The position numbers were made by a program, and so were the translations under genes. A model generated the notes under the pieces. That model saw nothing but the letters and a program-made list of their open reading frames with translations. It did not search any database and had not been told where the DNA came from. A DNA stretch of 64,000 bases from Planctomycetota bacterium (GTDB lineage: Bacteria > Planctomycetota > Phycisphaerae > UBA1845 > PWPN01): positions 62,001 to 126,000 of the forward strand of contig JAKLEZ010000003.1 of NCBI GenBank assembly GCA_022711465.1. The letters are read 5' to 3'. Of the stretch, positions 9,901-18,206 are shown piece by piece; within the stretch, counting starts at the first letter, position 1, and each line of letters starts with the position of its first letter.

Positions 9901-12900
9901 TGCTCGAGCAGCTTGGTGATCTGCTCCATCTCGGCGACCGGCGCCTTGATGATGATCGACTGCGTGCCATACTCCGCCGCGATGGTGACCTGCTCGTTCG
10001 CGGGAACCCGGGTACCGGTCTTGCCGAAGGTCGCGGTCAGGGCCTGGACGGTGTACGCCAGGTCCGCGACCTTCACGGGAATGACCTTGGTTTGCTGCCC
10101 GCGCGGTGTCGCGCCTTCCACGTCGAGCGCAACCAACAGGTCATCGATGGCCTTCTTGTTGTTCGCACTGCACGTCACCAGCAGCCGCTTGGTGGACGGC
10201 TCCGGCGTGATTGAGACCGACGTTTCCGCGGGAGCGATAGTGGCACCCGATGTCTTCAGGGCCGCAAATCGCTTCGTGAACATCTTGTCCAGAGTCTCCG
10301 CCACGTCGTCCGCGTTCGCGAACTTCAGCGGGATCTGGTAGTCATTGACCGTGATCGCAGCCGGCGGCTGTGGAATCGCTCCCTCCAACGGGTCGATGAT
10401 CTTGTTCTTGATCTCATCGATCTGGGCTTTCGTACCGGTCACGTAAACGACGTTGGCGGTGGCTTCCGCGGCGGCCCTGGGCGGCAGCATGCCGTGAACG
10501 AACTGCTTCCCGGAGTGCAAGGCATTGATCGTCGCCGCCACCGAGGTCGCCTGACCCCTGACCAGGGTGAACATCTGGGTCGTCACCGTGGTCACATCCG
10601 GGGGAGGCGCGTCCAGGTCGGTCAGCACCTTGGTCACGGCCAGGAAGGTCGCCGGCGTGCCCGCCACGATCAGCGAGTTGGTCCGCTCGTCGGCGGTCAC
10701 GGCATACACATCCGAGGCAATCGCCCCACCGCCCGACCGAGTGACCTGGATCATCATCTCCTTGAACCGCGACAGGACCTCCTGAGCGGTTGCATACTTC
10801 AGCTTGAAGACCTGGATGTCGCTCGTCGTGGTCTTGTCCATGGTCTCGGCCAGGCCCTTGATTTCCTCGAAGACCGCGGCCGGGGCACTGACAAACAGCA
10901 TCTTGCTGCTGTCCTCACCCACGATCGTGATCCTCTGCTTGCCGCCCTTGCCGCGAGCCCCGCCGGCACCGGTCCTGCTGCCCAGGAAAATCTCCTTGAG
11001 CTTGTCGGCCACGGTCGAGGCGTTGGCCACTTTGAGCTGGATCTGGTGCGGTTTGACGTCCTGACCCACCTCGTCATCCAGCTGCTTGATCTGCTCCGCG
11101 ATCAGTTTCTGCTGAGCATCCGGTGCCCACACCACGATGCTGTTGGTCTCCGCGTTCGGCGTGATCCGAATCGCCAGCGAACCCGTCGCCTTGGGATCGT
11201 CCACATGAACCGCGCGCAGCGTCTCCGCGGTGGTCGTCGCGTCGGCGTGCTCCAGGGTGTAGATCTGGGCCTGGCCCTTGTCCGGGGCGACGTCCAGCTT
11301 GGTGATGATCGGCTCCACCTTCTCCATGTCCGGCAGAAGAGCCCGAACGACCAGGGTGTTGGTCCGGGCGTCGGCGGCCACGGTGACCGCGCCCATCCGC
11401 GAAGGGCGAATGACTTCGCCGCCGCCGGCCCCCATACGACCGCCGCCGCCACCGCCGCCGCCGCCGTCAGCCCGGAAGATCCGCTGCAGTTCCGTCGCCA
11501 CCTTCTCCGCGTCACCGTACTTCAGTGGGAAGGTCTTGATCTGCGACGGGATGTCCTGAGCCTCGAGGTTGTCGATCAGCTTCTCCACCAGCTTCATGCC
11601 ATCCTGGGGAGCGGAGACGATGATGCTGTTGGTCGTCCCGTCCGAGGTGATCGTGATTTCCTTGGCCGGGTTCAGCTTCAGCTTGCCCTTGACGTCCCCC
11701 TCGGCCCCGGGCGTGGCCGCGTCGCCACCCAGCATGCCGGAAGCCTGCATCTCGAGCATCTCCTGCTCGAGCTGTTCGATCAGCGCATCGGCGTTGCCCA
11801 TCATGCCCGGCATCCCGGCGCGCATCATGCTCGGCCGGGTGCGCAGGGTTCTCGTCCGGGTATCCTCGATCTTCAGAATCGCCTTGATCGCCTGCTCGAC
11901 TTCATAGGCATTCAACTTCTTGAGCTGGAAGATCTTGATGTCCACCGGCGGCTTGTCGCTCGGCCGGTCGATCTTGAGCAGCAGCTCGGCCACCGGCTGG
12001 AAATCCTCCTTGGCCGCGCGGACAATCAGGGTCTGATCTCGCGGGTTGGGAAAAATGCGAACCCGTTGTCCGCCGGGGGCGGCCTGTGCCTGCTCGGCCT
12101 CCTTGCGGGCCTGCTCTTCGTCGCGCCGGCGCTTGCCGCCGCCTTCCTCGTCCTCTTCTTCGTTCTTCTTGTCCTTGGCCCCGCCGGCTTGCGGCTTCCT
12201 GGCATCCGGTTGAGCGGCCTTCTTGGGCTGCGCCGGCTGCTTGTCGTTGAACATCTGCTCCAGGATCGTGGCCGCGATGCTCACGTCCAGATACCTGAGC
12301 CGGAACACGCGTACATCGCTTGGAGCCTCCTGCAACTCCTCGAAGTTCTCGATGATCCTGTCCAGCGTATCCTGCAGCTCCTGGACTGCGGATGGATCGC
12401 CCAGGAAGTAGATCAAACCCGACTCCTCGTCGTATTTGACCTGCACATTCCCGGTCTGGTAGGCCTCCGCGGCCGCCCGTCCGATCTCAATCTTGGTACG
12501 CTCCTCGGCGGACATCTCCGACTCCGTGGGGGCGTTGGCGGCGGAATCCGGAGCGGGCGACGGCAATCGGGCTTCGACCCCCTGCGAGCCACGAGGTGTC
12601 TTCTCGTGGTCTTCAGCTGCGGGTGCTGCGGGAGCGGGTGTCACCGGCGTCGGTGCCGGCACCGGGGGCGGAGGTGCAGTCACAGGTTGTGGCACGGGCG
12701 CCGCAGGCTGCGGAGCAGGAGCGGCGGTCGCCGGCGGGGGGGCTACCGGAGTCGGAGCGGCTGCCGCCGGCTGAGTGGCCGGAGATGCCGCCACCGGTTG
12801 AGGCCCGGGGGCGGCCGGCTGTGGAACCGGGGCGGTTGCCGCGGGCTTTGGCGCCGGTGCAGGCGTTGCCGCAGGCTGAGTCGCCGGAGCGGGAGTAGCC

Positions 12901-15900
12901 GCGGGTTGCGAACTTGCGGCCGTGGTCGGTTGGGTCGCTGGCTCGGCCACGGTGATTTTCACCGCCCCCGCCCAAGCGAATCGGGCAATGGAATCCGTCA
13001 GGGCGCGCAGCTCGGAGGTCGGAGCAACCACGGGTGCGTTGTTCAGCGACGTCGTTCTGACGCCCGGCACGCTCACCGGCGCCGCCGGCTGGGTCGTCGA
13101 GCGATAGTCCGGTTCCACAATCGGATCGGTGTAGTTGATCTCGTGCAGCATGTCCAGCGGGTTCTTCCGCCCGGCCGCCTTCGGAATCGCCGACACCTTG
13201 AACTTGTTCTGCATCTCCGCCGGGGCCGCCTGCTGCATCATCTCCACCATGCGGGCCACGTTGGTCCCTTTGGGAACCTGCTTGACCGACATGGTGACCG
13301 GGGCCCGGATCTTCTGCTTCTGCAGCCGGATCAGCCACTCCTCAACCAGGGTGAAGTGCTCCGGCTTGCCTTCCACGATCACCTGGTTGGCGATCGGGAA
13401 GCTCTTCACGTACGGCGAATCCGAATAACCGATCAGATCGATGAGCACGCGATCGAGATACTTGGCAAGGGTCTCCGCCGAACCCTCGACGTCATACACC
13501 TTCGTGATGTTGCCCTTGCGGCTGGTCACCACGGTACCCATGCGGCTGGTGTGTGTATCCTCGGTCGGCTTGGCCAGCTCCTCCTTCATCTTGATGATCT
13601 CTTCGATCAGCGGGAACTTGTCCTGCGGTGCCGAGACGATGATTCGCTTGCTGGCGTACTCCGTCTGAATGACCACCGGCGTCGAGCCGCGCGATCTCCG
13701 TCTGCTCCCCGACCCCCCGTAGCCGACCGAGGAGTAGTCGTAATCGCTGCTGCTGTATCCGCTGCCGCCGGCCTCGCTGGCCCCGGCGATGTCCTCGAGA
13801 GCGCTGACCACCTCGTACAAGTCCGCGTACTGGAGGGCGAAGACGCGCAGAACCGGCCCTTCGGGCTTGGCCTGGGCGTCGAGGCTCAGCACCAACCGCT
13901 CCCCCTCGGCCACCTTGTCATTGGGCCCGCGCAGAATGATCATGTTGCTCGACTCGACCGCCGTCGCGGAGAGCTGCTCGGTATCGCTCGAGCCGCTGCT
14001 CCGACTCATCATCCCGCCGCCCCACGGCGACCACTCGCCCCGCCAGCCGTCTCGTCCGCGACGCCCGCCCCAGCGCGAACCGCCGCCGCTTGACTTGTTG
14101 ACCTGCTCCTCGACGATCTCGGCGATCTCCTCCGCCCTGGCCGTCTTGAGCGTAATCATCCGCATCGTGGACGGCTCGGCCGGCCTGTCGAACTCCTTCA
14201 GCAGTTCGTCGACCAGCGGCAACAGGCTCTCCGGCGCGGACACCATGATCCGCCGACCGGCCCGGTGGGCAGTGACCCGTGGGCCGTCGGACATGCCGCC
14301 GAACCCGCCGTACCACCCGCCGCCGCGCCGCCCGCCGCCCTTCTCCTTCAGCTCCTGGAACTTGGCCTGCAGGATCGGCTCGAGCATATCCGCAATGTCG
14401 TCGGGCCGGGCGTCCTTCAGGTCATAGTGGCGGATCACCATCGAGGTGTCCGGCCCGTTCTGCTTGATCATCTGCTGGACGATCGGGTCGATCTCCGCCA
14501 TCTTCTCCGGCGGGGCCGAGACCATCAGAATGTCGCTGTTGTAGCTACCGATGAATTTGACGCCGTCCCTCGATCCTCGCCGCCCCCATCCGTCACCCCT
14601 CGTACCCACCGAGTACAGCTGCTCCAGGTTCCGGGCGATTTCCGATGTGCCCTGATAGTCGGAGCTCTCGACCTTGTAGCTGCGGATCTCGTTCTTGCCG
14701 CTCGGGTTGGTGTCCAGCAGGGCGATGAACTTCTCGATCTCCGCCATCTTGTCCTTGGGCGCGCTGATCACCAGCCCGTTGCCGACCTCGGTCATCTTGA
14801 TGCTGCCGGGCGTTGACGAGGAGGATGAGGAGTCCCACCATCGCCGACGGTCGCCGCCGCCGCCCGAGGTGAACATCGTCTCGATCGCGCTGCGGACTTC
14901 CTCGGCCTCCGCGTGCTGCAGGACGAACGTCTTGCGCACGAACTCCTGGGCCGCGTACAGGTCGTCGATCTCCTTGGCGTACTTCTCCGCCTTCTTGAAA
15001 TCCTCCTCCGAACTGGTGATGAGGATGCGGTTGCTCACCGGCTCGGCCACCAGCAATATCGGCACTTTTGGAGCGCTGTCGCTCATGCCCATGCCGTACA
15101 TACCGAAATCGCCGAATCCTCCGCGGCGCCCGCCACGGCGCCCGCCGCCACTGTCCGGGAATAGATCCTCCAGCTTCTCGATCACATAAGCGGCCTCGGC
15201 CGTCTTGAGCTGGATCGCCCGCAGCTCGGCCTGGTCGGCGGCGCTGGGCTGGTCCAGCTGCAGGATGAGTGCGGCGACCTTCTCGTGTATCTCGTCATTC
15301 GCCGAAACGATCACCACGTTGGTCTGCGGATCGAAGCGGAACTTGGCGTCCGCCGATTCCCCGCCGCCGTAGCCCATGCCCCACCGCGAGCGTCCACCGC
15401 CCCCGCCGAACGATTCGGTCAGGATCTGGGACACGTTGCCCGCCCCCGCGTGCTTCAGCTTGTACAGCTTCGTGGTCTTGTCCACGTCGGCGCTGGTGTC
15501 GAGTTCCTTCATCACCCGCTCAATGTCCATCCACATCTCCGGGGTGCTGACCACGATCAACGTCTTGGAGCTGTCGTCCGAGATGAACTTGGGAAGACCG
15601 CCTTCGCCCGAACTCATCCCTCCCCCGCGGTAGCCGCGGCCGCTGTAGCCGTACCCGCTGTAGCCGCCGCCCCCGCCGCTCTTCTCGCCGAAGCGGCTCA
15701 TCAGCGTCATGGCCATGTCCGTCGGTGTCGCGTGCTTGAGACGCACCAGGTGCTCAACCGTGCCCGCTTCCGGATCCACGTCCAGCTTGGCAATCAGCTT
15801 CACGGCATCGTCGAGATCCTTCTTGTTGCCCATCAGGATGAGTGCCCGGTCGTTGGCCACGTCTGGAATCGCTCGGAAGTCGGTATCCTGGCTGCCGCCC

Positions 15901-18179
15901 CCGCCGTAGCCCCGTCCGCCGGATGAACCTCGCGACGAGAAGGTCGTGCTCAGGATCCCCGCGATGTTCGACGCGCTGCCATGCTTGAGAACGATGTACT
16001 GGTACGCCTCTTCGTCGGCGGGCACATCCAGGAGCTCGATGAACTCCTTGACTCGGACCATTTCGTCCGACTTGGCCTTGACCAGAATCGACCGGCTCTG
16101 CTCAAGCGGCGTCAGCACCGCGGTGGTGCCCACGTTGATGACCCGTGGCGGCTGCCGAGGCGGCGGGGGCTGACCCGGCTGGGCCGCGGGCTGCGGTACC
16201 TCGATGATCTTCTGCTCGCCGAGCATCGGACGGATCATCTCCGCCAACTTGGTCGGCGAGGTGTGCTCAAGTTTGATGACCTCCAGCTGGCCGATCTTCT
16301 CCAGAGGCAGGTCAATGAACTTCTCCAGGTACTCCGCCACCAGCTTGTGCTTGGACGGAGTCGCCCGAATGAGCAGCCGGTTCAGCCGGCTGTCTTCGTT
16401 GATATCCACCATGTCGGCACTGGAGACCGCGACCACCGGGGCCGGCGCGGGTGCCGGGGGGGCCGCCCCCGGGGGGCCGCCCCGCCGCCCGCCGCCCGCC
16501 GAGGGGGGCGCGTTGGTGATCGAGACCCCTCCCTCGGTCGGCGGCAGAATCTGCCGCAGATCCTGGGCCGCGTCCTGCGAGGAGGCGTACTTCAACGAGT
16601 AGACCCGGAGTTCTCGCCCGTCGCCTTCGGTATCCACATCGATCAGGTGCAGATACTCCAGCTGCTGGTTCAAGAAATACACAAACCCCTTCAGCTCGAT
16701 GGCGTTCGAATTCGGAACCGTCGTCGCCCGGGCCGCGTTCACCGGCACCAGGTCCACCGCACGTTCGGCCAGCATCTGGGCCGGCTGCTGCTTCGGCTCG
16801 TAGGAGACCGAGGCCATCTCCCAGTCCGGGAGCTTGGCCGCCTCGTAGTCCTTCTCCGTCCGATAGATCCGCTTCGGCGGAATGTGCCGATACCACTCGG
16901 TCAGTCGACGAATCTCCAGATAGCTGTCCCGCTGAATCACCCAGGCGTCCAGATCGAAGATGATCTGGTTGAACTGCAACAGGGCCTCGTCGTACTTCAT
17001 GATCTTGACGCTCTCAAACGTGATCGGCTTGGGGGCCTTCACGTCCAGGGAGCCCTGCCCGAGCATGCTTAGACCGGTCATGGTCTGCAGATCTCGGCAC
17101 ATGTCCTCGAACGAAGCGTTTTTCCAGGCGAAGAAGTACGGCCTCTCGTTGTAGGGAAGCGTCCACCAGCCGGTCTGCTTCTTCAGTTCGGCGGCCAGGT
17201 TCGGTGCCCCGGTCAGCGGGTGGCGCGGAATGGTCGCATCCTTGGGCGCGTTCGATGTCGGACCGGGCACGCCGCCAATGGCGCTCGCCGGCTGCGATCC
17301 CGGAACACCGGTCACCGGAGCATGAACGCCCGGAGTGGTCGGACTCGCGCCCGGCGTCACCGGCACCCCTGCCGGCCGGCTCGACGGCCCACGAAACATC
17401 GCGCCCGTTGTCCCGGGCCCCGTGTGACCCCCGGCCGGTGAGGATGTGGTCGGATGCCCCGGCTGAACGCCGGGTTGGACCGCCCGACCACCGGGTCCGC
17501 CCGGCTGGAAGCTGCGACCCTGACCCGGTACGCCCGGCTGAGCCGGGGGCGGTGTCGCCGGTGGGTTGGCCTTGATTTCGTTCTCCAGGGCATCCAGCTC
17601 GTTCTGGTCGACGGTGGGCAACCGCCGGCCATCCAGCCGCATACCTTCAGGGGCCGGGGCTTCATCGGGCGGAGGCTCCACCGGTTTCACCGGGCTGTTC
17701 ACCGGCTCGGGGCGGACTCGGGGCGGACGACGGATCGAAGGCTGCGTCGCGGGGGACATGCCGGACGGACGGCTGGCGGTAATGGGATTCACCGGAGGCG
17801 GGGTCACCGGACGCACGCGCGGGCCGCTGCGATACTGCTGATCCGACTGCCGGCGCTGCTGCTCTTCCGCCTGCCGACGCTCCAGCTCGGCCTGTCGGCG
17901 CTCCTCCTCAGCCTGCTCGCGCTCCTCCTGGGAATGCTGACGAACGAACTCCGGATCGGCCATCGCCTCGTCGATCTCTTTCAGCAGCTCGGCCTCGGTC
18001 TTCTCCGGCGGCGCCGCCTCCTGCTCGGCGGGTGCCGTGGTCGGGTTTTGAGCCGCAACTTCAACGCGCCAAGCCAAGCTGACGGCCGTCCACACGCCCG
18101 CCGCCGCCCATATCGTCAATGGCAGAGCCACCGGTATTCGCCGGCTGACCTGCATCGTCGTCATTCGCTTGTTTGCCAT
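6981..18179 (-). CDS. Giant 3732-residue secretin N-domain protein (N0 plus about 35 N modules, no channel)
   Basis: The ATG at 18179 has GGAGGT ten bases upstream; a GTG at 18200 is less likely. A hydrophobic segment (about 17-40, possibly a signal ending VAAQ) is followed by a Glu/Gln/Arg coiled coil (60-115) and a Pro/Gly-rich linker (120-340). A GspD-type N0 domain follows (about 348-426, with ASFEDMCRDLQTMTGLSML). After that come about 35 modules of 80-95 residues with the secretin N1/N2 pattern: strand, helix, loop, a strand pair such as DERTNSLIVAG or DDSTNTLIVTAN, a helix, and an LD end. An Ala/Pro/Gln linker (about 1745-1863) splits the stack, and a Glu/Lys-rich insert lies near 1980-2035. 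Nine consecutive modules carry Gly/Arg/aromatic-rich loops. The last, 36th module is cut after its first strand and helix. No secretin channel domain is present. Probably periplasmic; a partner role for the secretin is inferred. Confidence 0.9.
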   Translation of the reverse strand: MANKRMTTMQVSRRIPVALPLTIWAAAGVWTAVSLAWRVEVAAQNPTTAPAEQEAAPPEKTEAELLKEIDEAMADPEFVRQHSQEEREQAEEERRQAELERRQAEEQQRRQSDQQYRSGPRVRPVTPPPVNPITASRPSGMSPATQPSIRRPPRVRPEPVNSPVKPVEPPPDEAPAPEGMRLDGRRLPTVDQNELDALENEIKANPPATPPPAQPGVPGQGRSFQPGGPGGRAVQPGVQPGHPTTSSPAGGHTGPGTTGAMFRGPSSRPAGVPVTPGASPTTPGVHAPVTGVPGSQPASAIGGVPGPTSNAPKDATIPRHPLTGAPNLAAELKKQTGWWTLPYNERPYFFAWKNASFEDMCRDLQTMTGLSMLGQGSLDVKAPKPITFESVKIMKYDEALLQFNQIIFDLDAWVIQRDSYLEIRRLTEWYRHIPPKRIYRTEKDYEAAKLPDWEMASVSYEPKQQPAQMLAERAVDLVPVNAARATTVPNSNAIELKGFVYFLNQQLEYLHLIDVDTEGDGRELRVYSLKYASSQDAAQDLRQILPPTEGGVSITNAPPSAGGGRRGGPPGAAPPAPAPAPVVAVSSADMVDINEDSRLNRLLIRATPSKHKLVAEYLEKFIDLPLEKIGQLEVIKLEHTSPTKLAEMIRPMLGEQKIIEVPQPAAQPGQPPPPRQPPRVINVGTTAVLTPLEQSRSILVKAKSDEMVRVKEFIELLDVPADEEAYQYIVLKHGSASNIAGILSTTFSSRGSSGGRGYGGGGSQDTDFRAIPDVANDRALILMGNKKDLDDAVKLIAKLDVDPEAGTVEHLVRLKHATPTDMAMTLMSRFGEKSGGGGGYSGYGYSGRGYRGGGMSSGEGGLPKFISDDSSKTLIVVSTPEMWMDIERVMKELDTSADVDKTTKLYKLKHAGAGNVSQILTESFGGGGGRSRWGMGYGGGESADAKFRFDPQTNVVIVSANDEIHEKVAALILQLDQPSAADQAELRAIQLKTAEAAYVIEKLEDLFPDSGGGRRGGRRGGFGDFGMYGMGMSDSAPKVPILLVAEPVSNRILITSSEEDFKKAEKYAKEIDDLYAAQEFVRKTFVLQHAEAEEVRSAIETMFTSGGGGDRRRWWDSSSSSSTPGSIKMTEVGNGLVISAPKDKMAEIEKFIALLDTNPSGKNEIRSYKVESSDYQGTSEIARNLEQLYSVGTRGDGWGRRGSRDGVKFIGSYNSDILMVSAPPEKMAEIDPIVQQMIKQNGPDTSMVIRHYDLKDARPDDIADMLEPILQAKFQELKEKGGGRRGGGWYGGFGGMSDGPRVTAHRAGRRIMVSAPESLLPLVDELLKEFDRPAEPSTMRMITLKTARAEEIAEIVEEQVNKSSGGGSRWGGRRGRDGWRGEWSPWGGGMMSRSSGSSDTEQLSATAVESSNMIILRGPNDKVAEGERLVLSLDAQAKPEGPVLRVFALQYADLYEVVSALEDIAGASEAGGSGYSSSDYDYSSVGYGGSGSRRRSRGSTPVVIQTEYASKRIIVSAPQDKFPLIEEIIKMKEELAKPTEDTHTSRMGTVVTSRKGNITKVYDVEGSAETLAKYLDRVLIDLIGYSDSPYVKSFPIANQVIVEGKPEHFTLVEEWLIRLQKQKIRAPVTMSVKQVPKGTNVARMVEMMQQAAPAEMQNKFKVSAIPKAAGRKNPLDMLHEINYTDPIVEPDYRSTTQPAAPVSVPGVRTTSLNNAPVVAPTSELRALTDSIARFAWAGAVKITVAEPATQPTTAASSQPAATPAPATQPAATPAPAPKPAATAPVPQPAAPGPQPVAASPATQPAAAAPTPVAPPPATAAPAPQPAAPVPQPVTAPPPPVPAPTPVTPAPAAPAAEDHEKTPRGSQGVEARLPSPAPDSAANAPTESEMSAEERTKIEIGRAAAEAYQTGNVQVKYDEESGLIYFLGDPSAVQELQDTLDRIIENFEELQEAPSDVRVFRLRYLDVSIAATILEQMFNDKQPAQPKKAAQPDARKPQAGGAKDKKNEEEDEEGGGKRRRDEEQARKEAEQAQAAPGGQRVRIFPNPRDQTLIVRAAKEDFQPVAELLLKIDRPSDKPPVDIKIFQLKKLNAYEVEQAIKAILKIEDTRTRTLRTRPSMMRAGMPGMMGNADALIEQLEQEMLEMQASGMLGGDAATPGAEGDVKGKLKLNPAKEITITSDGTTNSIIVSAPQDGMKLVEKLIDNLEAQDIPSQIKTFPLKYGDAEKVATELQRIFRADGGGGGGGGGRMGAGGGEVIRPSRMGAVTVAADARTNTLVVRALLPDMEKVEPIITKLDVAPDKGQAQIYTLEHADATTTAETLRAVHVDDPKATGSLAIRITPNAETNSIVVWAPDAQQKLIAEQIKQLDDEVGQDVKPHQIQLKVANASTVADKLKEIFLGSRTGAGGARGKGGKQRITIVGEDSSKMLFVSAPAAVFEEIKGLAETMDKTTTSDIQVFKLKYATAQEVLSRFKEMMIQVTRSGGGAIASDVYAVTADERTNSLIVAGTPATFLAVTKVLTDLDAPPPDVTTVTTQMFTLVRGQATSVAATINALHSGKQFVHGMLPPRAAAEATANVVYVTGTKAQIDEIKNKIIDPLEGAIPQPPAAITVNDYQIPLKFANADDVAETLDKMFTKRFAALKTSGATIAPAETSVSITPEPSTKRLLVTCSANNKKAIDDLLVALDVEGATPRGQQTKVIPVKVADLAYTVQALTATFGKTGTRVPANEQVTIAAEYGTQSIIIKAPVAEMEQITKLLEQIDNPDANKINPPETVRVQHVKASDMAKVLTDMIARTKRPDRNTRQYPVTVTADDSSDTLLLTANTPKDMDEIKAMIKQLDSQPAPGTERVVKSYPLRYADLTSMTTAITARFKDNEKRPIKDQVTLTPDASNMALMVSASAANHEKVAQIIKELDVSNFDKVAAPKIVRLKFAKASEVATTMNAMVQRSKKRDQKTSMYPITVQGDDSTNTLIVTANETDMKEAETLITQLDIEPPTETDRVVKSYPLQYADLQSTTTAITARFKDNEKRPIHDQVTLTPDYVNMALMVTASPKNHEKVTAIIKELDISNVGRVVIPKTVVLKHAKASDVATTMNGMIQRSKKRDQKTGLYPITAAANDSSNTLVITANETDMKEAEVLIAQLDIEPPTDKDRTVKPYPLQYAELQSVVTAITARFSNNANRPIQDQVTFTADVTNNALLVTASLENHERVAKIVAELDTAEIKGARLTAPETVMIKNVLPSELAKTLDKMIRASMKVDRRTGTYPVTVSSNDASGALLVTANNDESMKEIKALIAQLDIPQVGETQRSIKTYPIQYVDLTAMQKVIDARFEANKTLSQRDQVVTSVEPATSTLVVTASEENHEKIAALIKEMDVSGTGVPHQEILRLKNARAADLYPVLQATYRTKGRAGQQPPAFGADTNSNSIVVSANKQDMAAIKELVAELDKPVDEANVEELRVIVLEFIDAAETQKIMSEYLRKPGTTAGRGSEDLVGGVRIQASPLMNALVVSGSASSIDRVQKVVQNMDKEMPGAGTAPKIIPIKNGSAAQLATTLSRMFTEPAEKNRTRTSGTDTIPLIMADDGTNSLVVRARTVDYKMIEEMAGKLDTKTEMSGMEVVQLPRGMNARQLASEIEKTVNTGEQAKQRQQPGYKPGQIAIGVDERVPALMVAGTPSLFPTVKQLVDKLQEMKPTSGMSARVVRPVNIAPQDMKKVLDQLIEQQRSGGQKTGYGR
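8629..9800 (-). repeat. 456-bp tandem repeat inside the giant gene (two N modules per unit)
   Basis: Near-identical stretches recur with an exact 456-bp (152-residue) period. For example, the segment coding for the end of ARFKDNEKRPI occurs at 9541 and 9085 and, more diverged, at 8629. Each unit encodes two N modules: one with an Asn-Glu-Thr-Asp-type second helix (TANETDMKEAE) and one with NHEKV. More diverged copies continue on both sides. This points to recent duplication of a two-module unit. Confidence 0.8.
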
Positions 18180-18206
18180 TGGTCCGTGACCTCCAATCAC
18201 GCCCTC

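Noticed and set aside
10494..14093. Plus-strand open frame of 1199 residues opposite the giant gene
   Set aside because: It is Arg/His/Leu/Gly-rich with no family pattern, signal or ribosome binding site, and lies antisense to clear N modules. GC-rich codon bias makes long false frames.
18180..18200. GTG at 18200 as start of the giant protein
   Set aside because: The ATG at 18179 has GGAGGT with good spacing, and that GGAGGT would lie inside the coding region if GTG were used.
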